Position numbers and translations under genes: made by a program. DNA of 64,000 nucleotides from Burkholderiaceae bacterium (lineage in GTDB: Bacteria > Pseudomonadota > Gammaproteobacteria > Burkholderiales > Burkholderiaceae_C). Below are positions 42,604-53,116 of this stretch, piece by piece. The number at the start of each line of letters is the position of its first letter. Position 1 is the first letter of the stretch. The stretch spans positions 25,473 through 89,472 of the forward strand of contig JACSRS010000096.1 in NCBI GenBank assembly GCA_014879655.1. Reading direction: 5' to 3'. The notes beneath the pieces were generated by a model, which saw nothing but the letters and a program-made list of their open reading frames with translations, did not search any database and was not told where the DNA came from.

Positions 42604-43493
42604 CGCGCGCTGCCCGCTGGCCGGCTGTGCGCCGCGATCCAGCCCTGCAGGTCAGGGTGCTCGCGCAAGGTCCTGAAGCAGAACCCGCGCGCCTTCAGCC
42701 CGGCGATCAGCGGCTCCAGCACCGCCGGTGCCCAGGGGTCCTGGCGCGACCAGATGCCCAGATGGGCCAGCAGGATGTCGCCGCTGCGGATGTCGCGCAG
42801 CGCCTGGGCCAGCAGGCGCTCGTTGGGCCATTTGTCGCTGGGCAACTCGTCGCCCAGAAATCCCGCGGGCGCCCAGCCCACATGGCGGTACCCGCAGGAT
42901 TGCGCCGCCGCCAGCAGCTTGGGCGAGGTCTTGCCGCCCGGCGCCCGGTACAGCGGCAGCGGCTCGATGCCGGTCAGCGCCTTCAGGCGCTGCGCGGCGT
43001 GCTCGATGTTGGCGCAGTAGGTGGCGGTGTCCCAGTTCAGGTCCTTGCCGGCATCGGCGCCCGCAGAGGGACGGATGCGAAACGCCCCCTTGCCGTCCTT
43101 GCCGGCGAGGTCGGCGCGCCAGTAGGCGTGGTCCCAGGTGTGCGAGGCAAATGCATGGCCCTCGGCGGCCCGCGCTTTCCACCACGGCGCCCAGTGCTCG
43201 CCCAAGCTGCCGTCGCCCACCTGCGTGCGCTCGTTGGCGGCGAAGAACGTGACCTGCACCTGCTGGCGGGCCAGCACCTCGGCAATCAGCGGCGCCACCG
43301 CCATGTGGCCGGTGTCGAAAGTCAGATAGACAGGCTTGTCGCAGGCGTTTTTGACGTCTTTTTGGGCACTAGCCATCGTCGAATGGCTCAACACTGCTAT
43401 CGTCACGATAGCAAATACAGCCTTGCGCCGCGTCGCCGCGCGGGCTCCGGCTCCGGCACTCGGTGGGAACGAAGGTCTATTGCCGCGGCGCAT
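42600..43493 (-). CDS. Polysaccharide deacetylase-family exported protein
   Basis: This 297-residue NodB-type protein has the metal motifs LTFDTGHMAV (Asp) and ASHTWDHAYW (His-x3-His) and later LYRAPGGKTSP and ILLAHLGIW. It should remove acetyl groups from a cell-wall or surface glycan in the periplasm. The signal sequence is unusual: residues 31-49, covering the end of its hydrophobic core and the cleavage site ASA-Q, are encoded by a copy of the dispersed repeat (43346-43404). The start overlaps the beta-propeller gene by 17 bases. Confidence 0.85.
   Translation of the reverse strand: MRRGNRPSFPPSAGAGARAATRRKAVFAIVTIAVLSHSTMASAQKDVKNACDKPVYLTFDTGHMAVAPLIAEVLARQQVQVTFFAANERTQVGDGSLGEHWAPWWKARAAEGHAFASHTWDHAYWRADLAGKDGKGAFRIRPSAGADAGKDLNWDTATYCANIEHAAQRLKALTGIEPLPLYRAPGGKTSPKLLAAAQSCGYRHVGWAPAGFLGDELPSDKWPNERLLAQALRDIRSGDILLAHLGIWSRQDPWAPAVLEPLIAGLKARGFCFRTLREHPDLQGWIAAHSRPAGSAR
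43346..43404 (-). repeat. Dispersed 57-bp repeat, copy 4, inside coding DNA
   Basis: On the minus strand this reads ACGATAGCAGTG, then CCATTCGACGATGGC and AGTGCCCAAAAAGACG, aligned to the family consensus. It is in frame within the deacetylase gene and encodes its signal-peptide end and cleavage site. Confidence 0.65.
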
Positions 43494-44463
43494 GATCCAG
43501 CGTCCAGACGCCGTGCGGCGATTTGCCCACCGGAATCTGGCGGACCACCGATTTCGTCGTCGTATCGATCACGGTGAGCTTCTTGGCCCAGCGCGACGCC
43601 ACCAGGATGTAGCGGCCATCGGCCGACACGTCCATGCAGTCCGGCCCCGACGGCGCCGGATAGCGCTCGACCGCTTCAAACGACTGGTAATTGATCTTGC
43701 TGATGGTGTCGGCCACACGATTGCTCACGTACACATGCTTGCGGTCGCCCGCTGCGCGGAAGGCGTGCGCGCCCGCGCCAGTGGGAATGGTCTTGACCAG
43801 CCGCGGCTGCGGCCCGCTGACATCGTAGACCTCCACGCCGTCGCCGCCGGTCAGGCCCACCAGCAGGTGCCGGTCGTCCGGCGTGCCGAACACGTCGGCC
43901 GGCATCGGCCCGGTCTTGAAGCGCCACTTCAGCGTCTGCGTGGGCAGGTCGATCGCCACCAGCTCGTCGCTGTCCTGCATCGTGGCCCAGGCCGTCGTGC
44001 TTTTGCTGTCGATCCAGACGTGGCTGGGCGTCTTGCCGGTGAGGATGCGCTTGGCCAGCGTCAGGTCGGTGCCGTCCCAGCGATAGATGTCGACGTGATT
44101 GAGGCGGTTGGCCGCCGTGACAAACCACTTCATGTCCGGCGAAAAGCGCAGCTGGTAGGGGTCGATGATGCCCCGCACCGTGCGCTGCACCTCGGCCGTG
44201 CGCGGGTCGATGAAGGTGAGCGAATCGCTGAGCGCGTTGGCGACGATGACCGACTTTTCATCGGGCGTCATGTACAGGTGATGCGGCTCCTTGCCGGTCG
44301 GAATGCGCTTGAGCTCTTTCCAGCTCACCGGATCGATCACGCTGACATTGCCGTCGAGCGAATTGAGGACAAAAACCGGGTTTGGCGCACTGGCCCAGAT
44401 CTGGGTGGCGGCGATCAAACAGAAAAGGGCCAGCAGGCCCTTCGAAAGCGGAAAAAACTTCAC
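43477..44463 (-). CDS. YncE-like seven-bladed beta-propeller protein
   Basis: This 328-residue protein starts with a signal peptide (LLALFCLIAATQIWASA, cleavage near 25) and is made of repeated propeller blades: VFVLNSLDGNVSVIDPVSWK, then LRFSPDMKWFVTAANRLNHV, and GDRKHVYVSNRVADTISKIN. The fold is that of YVTN/cytochrome cd1-like proteins without a haem motif, so a binding or scaffold role in the periplasm is likely. The GTG at 44463 is chosen since the long frame upstream has no support. It overlaps the deacetylase gene. Confidence 0.82.
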   Translation of the reverse strand: MKFFPLSKGLLALFCLIAATQIWASAPNPVFVLNSLDGNVSVIDPVSWKELKRIPTGKEPHHLYMTPDEKSVIVANALSDSLTFIDPRTAEVQRTVRGIIDPYQLRFSPDMKWFVTAANRLNHVDIYRWDGTDLTLAKRILTGKTPSHVWIDSKSTTAWATMQDSDELVAIDLPTQTLKWRFKTGPMPADVFGTPDDRHLLVGLTGGDGVEVYDVSGPQPRLVKTIPTGAGAHAFRAAGDRKHVYVSNRVADTISKINYQSFEAVERYPAPSGPDCMDVSADGRYILVASRWAKKLTVIDTTTKSVVRQIPVGKSPHGVWTLDHAPRQ

Positions 44464-44541
44464 GGACAAGGCTTTCAAAACAGCCTGCCAGTGTAGCCGG
44501 GCCCGATCGGCGAGCGCCCTTGCCCGCTTACCATCAGGGAC

Positions 44542-45351
44542 ATGCCCCTGATCCAGATCAATGGCGTCCGCCTCGAAGTCCGGACCATCGCGCCCCGCCC
44601 TGCACCGGCCGGCGCTGGCGCCCCTGCGCCGCTGGTCTTTCTGCACGAGGGCCTGGGTTCGGTGGCCATGTGGCGCGACTGGCCCGACGCGCTTTGCGCC
44701 GCCACCGGCCGGGCCGGCCTGCTGGTCTCCCGCCAGGGCTACGGCCAATCCGACCCGGTGCCTGACGTGCGCGGCGAACCGGCGGTGCGCAAGGGCCAGC
44801 GCAACGGCCGCCTGCAGCCGGACTACATGCACCACGAAGCCTGGGCGGTGCTGCCGGCGCTGCTGGTCGCGCTGCAGATCCGCCGCCCGGTTCTGGTCGG
44901 CCACTCGGACGGCGGCACCATCGCGCTGCTGCACGCCAGCCGGTTTGACGTGTCGGCCTGCGTGGTGATGGCGCCGCACACCTTCGTCGAAGACCTCTCC
45001 ATCGCCGCCATCCGGCGCGCGCGAGACGAATTTGTGGCCGGCCGGCTGCGCGAGCGGCTGGCGCGCTTTCACGCCGATGTGGACGGGGCGTTCTGGCAAT
45101 GGAACGACGTGTGGCTTTCCGAGGGGTTTCGCAGCTTCGACATTCGCGGCGACTGCGCCGGCATCACCGCGCCGCTGCTGGCCATCCAGGGCGAAGCCGA
45201 CCCCTACGGCACGATGGCCCAGATCGACGCCATCGCCGAAAACGCACCCCAGACGCAGCTGCTGAAACTGCCCGACTGCGGCCATTCGCCCCACCGCGAC
45301 CAGCCGCAGGCCGTGACCGCCGCCATTCAGGCCTTCCTGCAAGGCCTTTGA
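44542..45351 (+). CDS. Alpha/beta-fold hydrolase
   Basis: This 269-residue hydrolase has the oxyanion loop LVFLHEGLGSVAMWRDWP, the nucleophile elbow VGHSDGGTIAL (Ser near 118), an acid residue in GEADPYG and His in DCGHSPHRDQP. No signal peptide is seen. It diverges from the beta-propeller gene. The HEGLGS loop is common among bacterial esterases of unknown substrate. Confidence 0.82.
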   Translation: MPLIQINGVRLEVRTIAPRPAPAGAGAPAPLVFLHEGLGSVAMWRDWPDALCAATGRAGLLVSRQGYGQSDPVPDVRGEPAVRKGQRNGRLQPDYMHHEAWAVLPALLVALQIRRPVLVGHSDGGTIALLHASRFDVSACVVMAPHTFVEDLSIAAIRRARDEFVAGRLRERLARFHADVDGAFWQWNDVWLSEGFRSFDIRGDCAGITAPLLAIQGEADPYGTMAQIDAIAENAPQTQLLKLPDCGHSPHRDQPQAVTAAIQAFLQGL

Positions 45352-45360
45352 GACTACTGA

Positions 45361-45417
45361 ATCAATAGCTGAAACTCACCATTTGACGCTGGTTTGTGCC
45401 TATTTTCATTGAAAACT
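45361..45417 (+). repeat. Dispersed 57-bp repeat, copy 5
   Basis: ATCAATAGCTGAAAC, CACCATTTGACGCTGG and TGCCTATTTTCATTGAAAA follow the family consensus. It is non-coding and lies between the hydrolase stop and the rsuA terminator. Copy 7 (54353-54419) is its closest relative here, sharing CACCATTTGACG. Confidence 0.75.
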
Positions 45418-45443
45418 GACCCCAAAACCGGTCATGGGGTCAG
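45412..45443 (-). terminator. Terminator of rsuA containing its stop codon
   Basis: On the minus strand CTGACCCC and GGGGTCAG pair over eight bases with a 12-base loop and are followed by TTTT. The rsuA stop codon (45432-45434) lies in the loop. Confidence 0.6.
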
Positions 45444-46154
45444 CTTGGCCAGATCGTCCGGCGTGAGCCAGCACCACTGGCCCGGCGCCAGGTCAGCGGG
45501 CAGCACCAGCCGCCCGATCTGCGAGCGGTGCAGCCCCTCTACCCGGTTGCCCACCGCCGCCAGCATGCGCTTGACCTGGTGGTACTTGCCCTCGGTCAGC
45601 GTCAGCCGCAGGTGGTGCGCGTCCACGGCCTCGCAGGCGGCAGCCTTCACCGGCCGGGGGTCGTCGTCCAGCACCACGCCGGCCAGCAGCCGGCTCACCT
45701 GCGCGTCATCCAGCGGATGTCTGGTGGTCACCTCGTACACCTTGGGCACGTGGTGGCGCGGCGAACTCATGCGGTGAATGAACTTGCCGTCGTCGGTCAG
45801 CAGCAGCAGCCCGGTGGTGTCCTGGTCGAGCCGGCCCACCGCCTGCACGCCCTGCACCGCGCCCTTTTGCGGCCGCTGGCGCAGCGGCGCCGGCAGCAGC
45901 GTGTAGATGCTCGGGTAGGTGGAGGGCTTTTGCGAGCATTCTGTGCCCGCCGGCTTGTGCAGCATCAGGTAGGCGCTGGCCTGGTAGGGCCACGACCGGC
46001 CCTGCACGGTAAATGTGAGAGCGTCGGTGTCCAGATCCGTTGCCGGCTCCAGATCGCCCTGCCCCGCCACGCTCACCAGCCCCTGCTGGATCAGACCGGC
46101 ACAGACGCGCCGGGTGCCAAAGCCCTGGCTGTAGAGGATGTCGTCAAGTCGCAT
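45432..46154 (-). CDS. rsuA: Ribosomal small-subunit pseudouridine synthase
   Basis: This 240-residue enzyme has an S4 RNA-binding start (RLDDILYSQGFGTRRVCAGL) and the catalytic motif VGRLDQDTTGLLLLTDDG with the active Asp. The closing stretch GKYHQVKRMLAAVGNRVEGL with RSQIGRLVL is that of the RsuA/RluB branch. It modifies uridine in 16S rRNA (U516 in E. coli). Confidence 0.92.
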   Translation of the reverse strand: MRLDDILYSQGFGTRRVCAGLIQQGLVSVAGQGDLEPATDLDTDALTFTVQGRSWPYQASAYLMLHKPAGTECSQKPSTYPSIYTLLPAPLRQRPQKGAVQGVQAVGRLDQDTTGLLLLTDDGKFIHRMSSPRHHVPKVYEVTTRHPLDDAQVSRLLAGVVLDDDPRPVKAAACEAVDAHHLRLTLTEGKYHQVKRMLAAVGNRVEGLHRSQIGRLVLPADLAPGQWCWLTPDDLAKLTP

Positions 46155-46327
46155 GGGGTGGGAGGGTCAAAAAGGTGCACGCAGCTCGCGCGCTCGGCAT
46201 CATTCTGGTTGGCAGCAACACCGACTCCAGGCAAACGATGGCCATCAACCGGCCAAATTCGTTGTCGCTGACCGGCCAGGGTAATTGTCGTCAACCAGAT
46301 ATTCTTCAAGGTCAGGGTCGCGGGCAT
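46155..46327 (-). pseudogene. Broken RHH-type antitoxin gene
   Basis: From the ATG at 46327, with GGAAGGA eight bases upstream, the frame gives MPATLTLKNI, the exact style of FitA/VapB ribbon-helix-helix antitoxins, and then loses likeness. A different frame downstream reads AIVCLESVLLPTRMMPSARA, which looks like the end of the same kind of protein. I infer a gene damaged by frameshift and a lost middle part. No toxin gene follows it, since rsuA starts immediately after. Confidence 0.55.
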
Positions 46328-46346
46328 CACGCGATCCTTCCAATTC

Positions 46347-46363
46347 GCAACCATTATGGTTGC
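46347..46363. promoter_or_regulatory. Palindrome upstream of the broken antitoxin gene
   Basis: GCAACCAT-T-ATGGTTGC is a perfect 17-bp palindrome 20 bases before the remnant's start codon. It is the expected position of an autorepression site for an RHH antitoxin. Confidence 0.5.
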
Positions 46364-46441
46364 AAATTTCCCGCCCTGGTCGGCGCGCGGCGGGCTTCAG
46401 ACGCGCGGCCATCCTGTGACAAACGTCCAGGAATCGGTTAG

Positions 46442-46464
46442 ATTCTGACCATTCTGGTCAGAAT
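46442..46464. promoter_or_regulatory. Operator of the Phd/PIN toxin-antitoxin operon
   Basis: ATTCTGACC and GGTCAGAAT form perfect nine-base arms around ATTCT, ending 11 bases before the antitoxin ATG. Antitoxin binding here would give the usual autoregulation. Confidence 0.65.
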
Positions 46465-46475
46465 TGGAGTTGGAT

Positions 46476-46727
46476 ATGCAAACCTGGCAGATGCAGACCG
46501 CCAAAGCACGGTTTTCTGATGTGGTCAGAAGTGCCAAAAGCGAAGGGCCACAAGACATCACCATCCACGGCAAATCCGTGGCCGTGGTGCTGTCACGCGA
46601 GCTCTACGACCGCCTGAGCGGCAACACACAGTCCCTGGTGCAATTCATGCAGTCCTCCCCTCTATATGGAATGGAGGACCTGGTATTCGAGCGCGACAAA
46701 AGTGTCGTCCGCGACGTCGACCTTTAA
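46476..46727 (+). CDS. Phd/YefM-family antitoxin
   Basis: This 83-residue protein starts MQTWQMQTAKARFSDVVRSA and continues with GPQDITIHGKSVAVVLSREL, the Phd/YefM DNA-binding domain. The C-terminal 30 residues would bind the toxin. The ATG at 46476 is preceded by GGAG with six bases between; a TTG four codons earlier is less likely. The PIN toxin gene follows nine bases later. Confidence 0.9.
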   Translation: MQTWQMQTAKARFSDVVRSAKSEGPQDITIHGKSVAVVLSRELYDRLSGNTQSLVQFMQSSPLYGMEDLVFERDKSVVRDVDL

Positions 46728-46736
46728 GCGCTTGCC

Positions 46737-47177
46737 ATGAGCTATCTCATCGATACCAATGTCCTGTCGGAGCTGCGTCGCAAGAATCCTGACCCCAAGG
46801 TCGTCGCATGGTTTGCCGAACGTGCCGCGCAGTCGCTGTTCCTGAGCGTGCTCACACTGGGCGAGATACGCAAAGGCATTGAGCGGCTGGACACCGCTAT
46901 TGGCGACGAGGTACGCAAGCAAAACCTGAGCGACTGGCTGGAGCAGGACCTGCCCACTTTTTTCCTGGGCAGACTGCTCGGTATTGACGCTGGCATTGCT
47001 GATCGTTGGGGGCACCTGCAAGCAAAGGTTGGCAGGCCATTGCCTGCCATTGACAGCCTGCTTGCGGCGACGGCGCTGCACCACAACCTGACTCTGGTCA
47101 CACGCAATGTCAAGGATTTCGCAGACATGGGTGTCGATCTCATCAACCCCTGGGGCTTCGGCGAATCAAGCCAATAG
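46737..47177 (+). CDS. vapC: PIN-domain ribonuclease toxin (VapC/FitB type)
   Basis: This 146-residue PIN toxin has the acidic active site in full: Asp in YLIDTNVLSELRR, Glu in TLGEIRKGIE, Asp in AIDSLLAATA and Asp near NVKDFADMGV. VapC toxins cut initiator tRNA or rRNA. Pairing with a Phd-type rather than RHH antitoxin is common in proteobacteria. The protein continues typically to INPWG at the end. Confidence 0.92.
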   Translation: MSYLIDTNVLSELRRKNPDPKVVAWFAERAAQSLFLSVLTLGEIRKGIERLDTAIGDEVRKQNLSDWLEQDLPTFFLGRLLGIDAGIADRWGHLQAKVGRPLPAIDSLLAATALHHNLTLVTRNVKDFADMGVDLINPWGFGESSQ

Positions 47178-47757
47178 GCAGTCACTCCAAAGCACGAATC
47201 CGGTTGCCGATCTGCGCAGCCGACCTGGGAACCCGGCTGCCACCAGTCTTCAATATCGAGCCGCTTCTCGAGCATGACCCGAGGCACCAGCTGACCTGCT
47301 CCCAATCCCCGTAGCATTCGAATAACAGTTTTAGGCTGATGGCGGACGTTCGAGAGTTGTCGTTCCATGGGCGGCTTCCGACCCGAAGCAGACAGCCACC
47401 TGCACACCTCAAACTGGACACTAGACAGGCAGAGCCTCTGGATTCAGATGGCCGCCCGGGCCACCCGCTCTCAATCTGAGCAAGTAGGAGTACTCGTGGC
47501 TGTTGGTCAGTCGCCAGCGTCATGGGTGCGAGGACGTCGCGTGGCCCTGCTGCACAGTGGTGCAGAGTTTCATGGCTTTGATGAGAGCAGCAATGTATCG
47601 AGCATCTCTAGCTGCGAGCAGCGCGACTGCCATGTTCAGGAGCCATTGACGACCTGTCTTTGAGGCCGCATCCAACCAATGGAGCAGAATCTGCTTTGAA
47701 CATGGCATGAGGCATCACATGGTGACCGTTTGCCCACTCACTTCAGGAGGCACACCC
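47178..47757. other. 580-bp accessory region without a supported gene
   Basis: No frame on either strand resembles a known protein, although several overlapping frames of 60-110 codons exist. The base composition is more mixed than that of the flanks. The segment CAAACTGGACACT near 47410 recalls an IS3-type end but no partner end or transposase was found. It probably holds debris from past insertions. Confidence 0.4.
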
Positions 47758-48348
47758 ATGCAGGAGCTCAAGTTTGTTCTAGCCGACCATGTTGCCCATA
47801 GGTCCGACCTCATTGATCTTAATGTGGAGTACCTGTCATGGGTTTTTGAGGAGGTCGAGAAATCCTTCGGTGTCCCGGCTGATGAAGTCGTAGGCATGCC
47901 GGCGAGCGAGTATGTGCCAACCGTCATCCACAAAGTCTGTGGAGATCCTGCACCGTTGGGCGCTTTCTATCTCATTCTTGTGGACGGTCAGGTCGCTGGC
48001 ATGGGCGGACTCCGCCGACTTCGGGATCAGGTCGCCGAGGTCAAGAGAATCTATGTTCGTCCGAGATTTCGTGGTCTCAAGCTGGGTGATCAAATGCTGG
48101 CTCGATTGTTGGCTGATGCCGTGGACTTTGGCTATCCAAACGTACTCTTGGACACTGGCGAATTCATGACCGCGGCGCATCGGATTTATGAGGCTCAAGG
48201 ATTCGTTGACTGTCCAGCCTATAACGAGACCGAAGTCCCCGAAGCCTTTCGTAGCCGCTGGCGCTTCATGAAGTGGTCGTTGCCACATGAGACAGTGATC
48301 AATGACAGTGATGCCCAGGATGCTATTCAGGGCAAAAGCCAACGTTGA
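47758..48348 (+). CDS. GNAT-family N-acetyltransferase
   Basis: This 196-residue acetyltransferase has the acetyl-CoA binding segment VKRIYVRPRFRGLKLGDQML (motif A, with R-x2-G-x-G changed to RGLKLG) and the closing AHRIYEAQGFVDCPAYNETE typical of GNAT proteins. The substrate is unknown. AGGAGG stands eight bases before the ATG at 47758. Codon use is visibly less GC-rich than in neighbours, and the gene stands next to a toxin-antitoxin pair, so recent transfer is likely. Confidence 0.87.
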   Translation: MQELKFVLADHVAHRSDLIDLNVEYLSWVFEEVEKSFGVPADEVVGMPASEYVPTVIHKVCGDPAPLGAFYLILVDGQVAGMGGLRRLRDQVAEVKRIYVRPRFRGLKLGDQMLARLLADAVDFGYPNVLLDTGEFMTAAHRIYEAQGFVDCPAYNETEVPEAFRSRWRFMKWSLPHETVINDSDAQDAIQGKSQR

Positions 48349-48369
48349 GCGACTGCTTTCCCGCTCAAC
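48344..48369 (+). repeat. Hairpin at the end of the acetyltransferase gene
   Basis: GTTGAGC and GCTCAAC pair over seven bases around a 12-base loop and overlap the stop codon. It may end transcription or mark an old recombination site. The 180 bp beyond it hold no gene. Confidence 0.4.
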
Positions 48370-48504
48370 CGCCGGCAGCTTCTGGCCGAAAGCGGTTTTC
48401 CCTGAGAGACTGCACGACCGGCAGCAGCCGCTGCCAACCAGCCATTGCCGCCCTGCCTTCAATCGCTGACCACGTATCGGGCAGCATGTTGGTCACGCAG
48501 CGGC

Positions 48505-48543
48505 CAAAAGAAAAACCCCAAGCAATTCAATCACTTGGGGTTT
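48505..48543 (-). terminator. Terminator of the serS-tRNA-Ser unit
   Basis: On the minus strand AAACCCCAAG and CTTGGGGTTT pair over ten bases and are followed by TTCTTTT. It starts five bases after the tRNA. Confidence 0.88.
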
Positions 48544-48547
48544 CATT

Positions 48548-48635
<88 letters not shown>

Positions 48636-48673
48636 TGATCGGGTGCGCGTGGTGCGAAGCCTGAGATTCTATC

Positions 48674-50939
<2,266 letters not shown>

Positions 50940-50943
<4 letters not shown>

Positions 50944-51902
50944 TGCAGGTGCTCCGGCTGCGCATCGCCCGGTCCGTCCAGCCGCAGCCCCTTGGGCAGC
51001 GGGAACTTCACCGTTTCGGCGATGCCGTCCATCTTGCGGATCGCCACCGCGCCCATGCTGCGCAGGCGCGCAATCACCTGCTGCACCAGGATGTCGGGCG
51101 CCGAGGCGCCAGCGGTCAGGCCGACGCGCTGGCGGCCGGCAAACCACTCGGCCTGCAGCTCGTCGGCGCTGTCGACCATGTAGCTGTCGGTGCCCAGCTT
51201 GCGGGCCACTTCGCGCAGCCGGTTGCTGTTGGAGCTGGTCGGGCTGCCGACGACGATGACCACATCCACCTGCGGGCTGAGCAGCTTGACCGCGTCCTGC
51301 CGGTTTTGCGTGGCGTAGCAGATGTCCTGCTGCTTGGGCTCGCGCACCTGCGGAAACCGCGCCTTCACGGCGGCGGCAATGTCGGCCGCGTCGTCCACCG
51401 ACAGCGTGGTCTGCGTCACCACGGCGAGCTTTTGGGTCTGAGCGGGCATCACGCGGGCAACGTCGGCCACGTCTTCCACCAGGTGGATGCCGCTGTCGAG
51501 CTGGCCCATCGTGCCTTCGACCTCCGGGTGGCCCTTGTGGCCGATCATGATGAATTCAAAGCCTTCGCGGTGCAGCTTGGCGACTTCCACATGCACCTTG
51601 GTCACCAGCGGGCAGGTGGCGTCGAACACCCTGAAACCCCGCGCCTGGGCCTCGGCCTGCACCGCCTTGCTGACGCCATGGGCGCTGAAGACCAGCGTGG
51701 CGCCCGGCGGCACGTCGGCCAGGTCTTCGATGAAGATGGCGCCCTTGTTTTTGAGGTCATTCACCACGTAGGTGTTGTGCACGATTTCATGGCGCACGTA
51801 GATGGGCCGGCCGAACTTGGCCAGCGCCCGCTCGACGATTTCGATGGCGCGATCGACGCCCGCGCAAAAGCCCCGCGGCTCGGCCAGGAGTACTTCGGCC
51901 AT
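50940..51902 (-). CDS. ispH: 4-Hydroxy-3-methylbut-2-enyl diphosphate reductase
   Basis: This is the last step of the MEP isoprenoid pathway, done by a 4Fe-4S enzyme. The 320 residues include the three cluster Cys in [23 protein letters not shown] and [11 protein letters not shown], the catalytic [10 protein letters not shown], and [10 protein letters not shown]. It shares one base with the FKBP gene upstream and overlaps the dehydratase gene downstream. Confidence 0.97.
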
Positions 51903-52345
51903 CAGAGCACCCCGATCACGAGCACTTCAAAGGTCACCGGCTGGCTGGCCAGCGGGTGGTTGAAGTCGAACAGCACCGAGCCGTCTTCGTGAACCTCGCG
52001 CACCGCGCCGGCGTAGCTGCCCTGGCCGTCGGGTGTGGGGAACTGCACCACCTCGCCCACCGCGTAGCGCTCGGCCGGGTCGCCCAGCGCGTCGAGCAGC
52101 TTGCGCGCCACGCGCTGCACCATGTCGACCTTGCGCTCGCCGAAGGCGTCGCCAGCCGGGATGTCGAACACCGCCCGCGCGCCCTCTTCGAGCCCGAGCA
52201 GCCGCTGCTCCAGCGCCGGCGACAGCTCGCCACTGCCCAGCGACAGCGTGGCCGGCTTGTCGTCAAAGGTGTTGATGATGTCGCCCGCCGGACCGGCCAG
52301 GCGGTAATGCAGCGTGAGGAAAGAACCCGGTTGAACTGTTGCCAT
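51902..52345 (-). CDS. fkpB: FKBP-type peptidyl-prolyl isomerase, SlpA-like
   Basis: This 147-residue FKBP has the SlyD/SlpA layout: [40 protein letters not shown], the inserted flap domain with [16 protein letters not shown], and [20 protein letters not shown]. It lacks the His-rich tail of SlyD, so SlpA (FkpB) fits better. It is placed before ispH, as in many proteobacteria. Confidence 0.92.
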   Translation of the reverse strand: MATVQPGSFLTLHYRLAGPAGDIINTFDDKPATLSLGSGELSPALEQRLLGLEEGARAVFDIPAGDAFGERKVDMVQRVARKLLDALGDPAERYAVGEVVQFPTPDGQGSYAGAVREVHEDGSVLFDFNHPLASQPVTFEVLVIGVL

Positions 52346-52399
52346 GGAAGTCCCGATAAACTGGCCTCCATTGTAGAAACCCGCCCCTGTGGGCCGTTT

Positions 52400-53116
52400 A
52401 TGGCGCTGAAAGACCTTCCCGCTGATGCCCAGCCCCGCGAAAAACTGCTGGCACGCGGCCCCGGTGCCCTGAGCGACGCCGAGTTGCTGGCGCTGCTGCT
52501 GCGCACCGGCATGAAGGGCAAGGGCGTGCTGCAGCTGGCAGCCGAGCTGCTGTCAGAACCCGGCACCGACGCGCAAACCGGCCTGCCCACCGGCGGCTTC
52601 GGCGGGCTGCGCGGGCTGCTCAACGCCAGCCTGGACGACCTCAAGCGCATCAAGGGCCTGGGCGGCCCGGCCAAACGGGCCGAACTGGTGGCCGTGCTGG
52701 AGCTGTCACGCCGCGCGCTGGCCGAGCAGTTGCGCGAGCGCGAGGGCTTCAGCACCCCCGACGCCGTCAAGCACTACCTGCAACTGCACCTGGCCCAGCG
52801 CCAGCACGAGGTGTTTGCCGTGATCTTCCTGGACAGCCAGAACCGGCTGCTGGCGATGGAAGAGATGTTTCGCGGCACGCTGACGCAGACCAGCGTCTAC
52901 CCGCGTGAAGTGGTGCTGCGCGCGCTGCACCACCATGCGGCGGCCGTGGTGCTGGCGCACAACCACCCCAGCGGCACCGTGCAGCCCAGCCGCGCCGACG
53001 AAGCGCTGACCCAGGCGCTGAAGGCCGCGCTGGCGCTGGTGGACGTGCGCGTGCTCGATCACGTCATCGTGGCGCCGGGGCAGGCGCTGTCGATGGCCGA
53101 AAAAGGACTGATTTGA
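52400..53116 (+). CDS. radC: RadC-family JAB1/MPN protein
   Basis: This 238-residue protein has an N-terminal helix-hairpin-helix part ([20 protein letters not shown], then [16 protein letters not shown]) and a C-terminal MPN domain with the metal motif [20 protein letters not shown] and a Glu upstream. Despite the name, its role in DNA repair is doubtful. The ATG at 52400 is the family start. The Smr gene overlaps its stop. Confidence 0.93.
   Translation: MALKDLPADAQPREKLLARGPGALSDAELLALLLRTGMKGKGVLQLAAELLSEPGTDAQTGLPTGGFGGLRGLLNASLDDLKRIKGLGGPAKRAELVAVLELSRRALAEQLREREGFSTPDAVKHYLQLHLAQRQHEVFAVIFLDSQNRLLAMEEMFRGTLTQTSVYPREVVLRALHHHAAAVVLAHNHPSGTVQPSRADEALTQALKAALALVDVRVLDHVIVAPGQALSMAEKGLI

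Noticed and set aside
46091..46354. An 87-codon minus-strand frame reading through the antitoxin remnant into rsuA
   Set aside because: Only its MPATLTLKNI part is meaningful; the rest is out of frame with the remnant and then a shadow of rsuA.
47405..47430. CAAACTGGACACT as the end of an IS3-type element
   Set aside because: No matching opposite end, direct repeat or transposase remnant was found nearby.
48344..48369. Inverted GTTGAGC/GCTCAAC as an integron attC site
   Set aside because: The core sites are in the reverse order from attC (GTTRRRY before RYYYAAC), and there is no integrase or second site.
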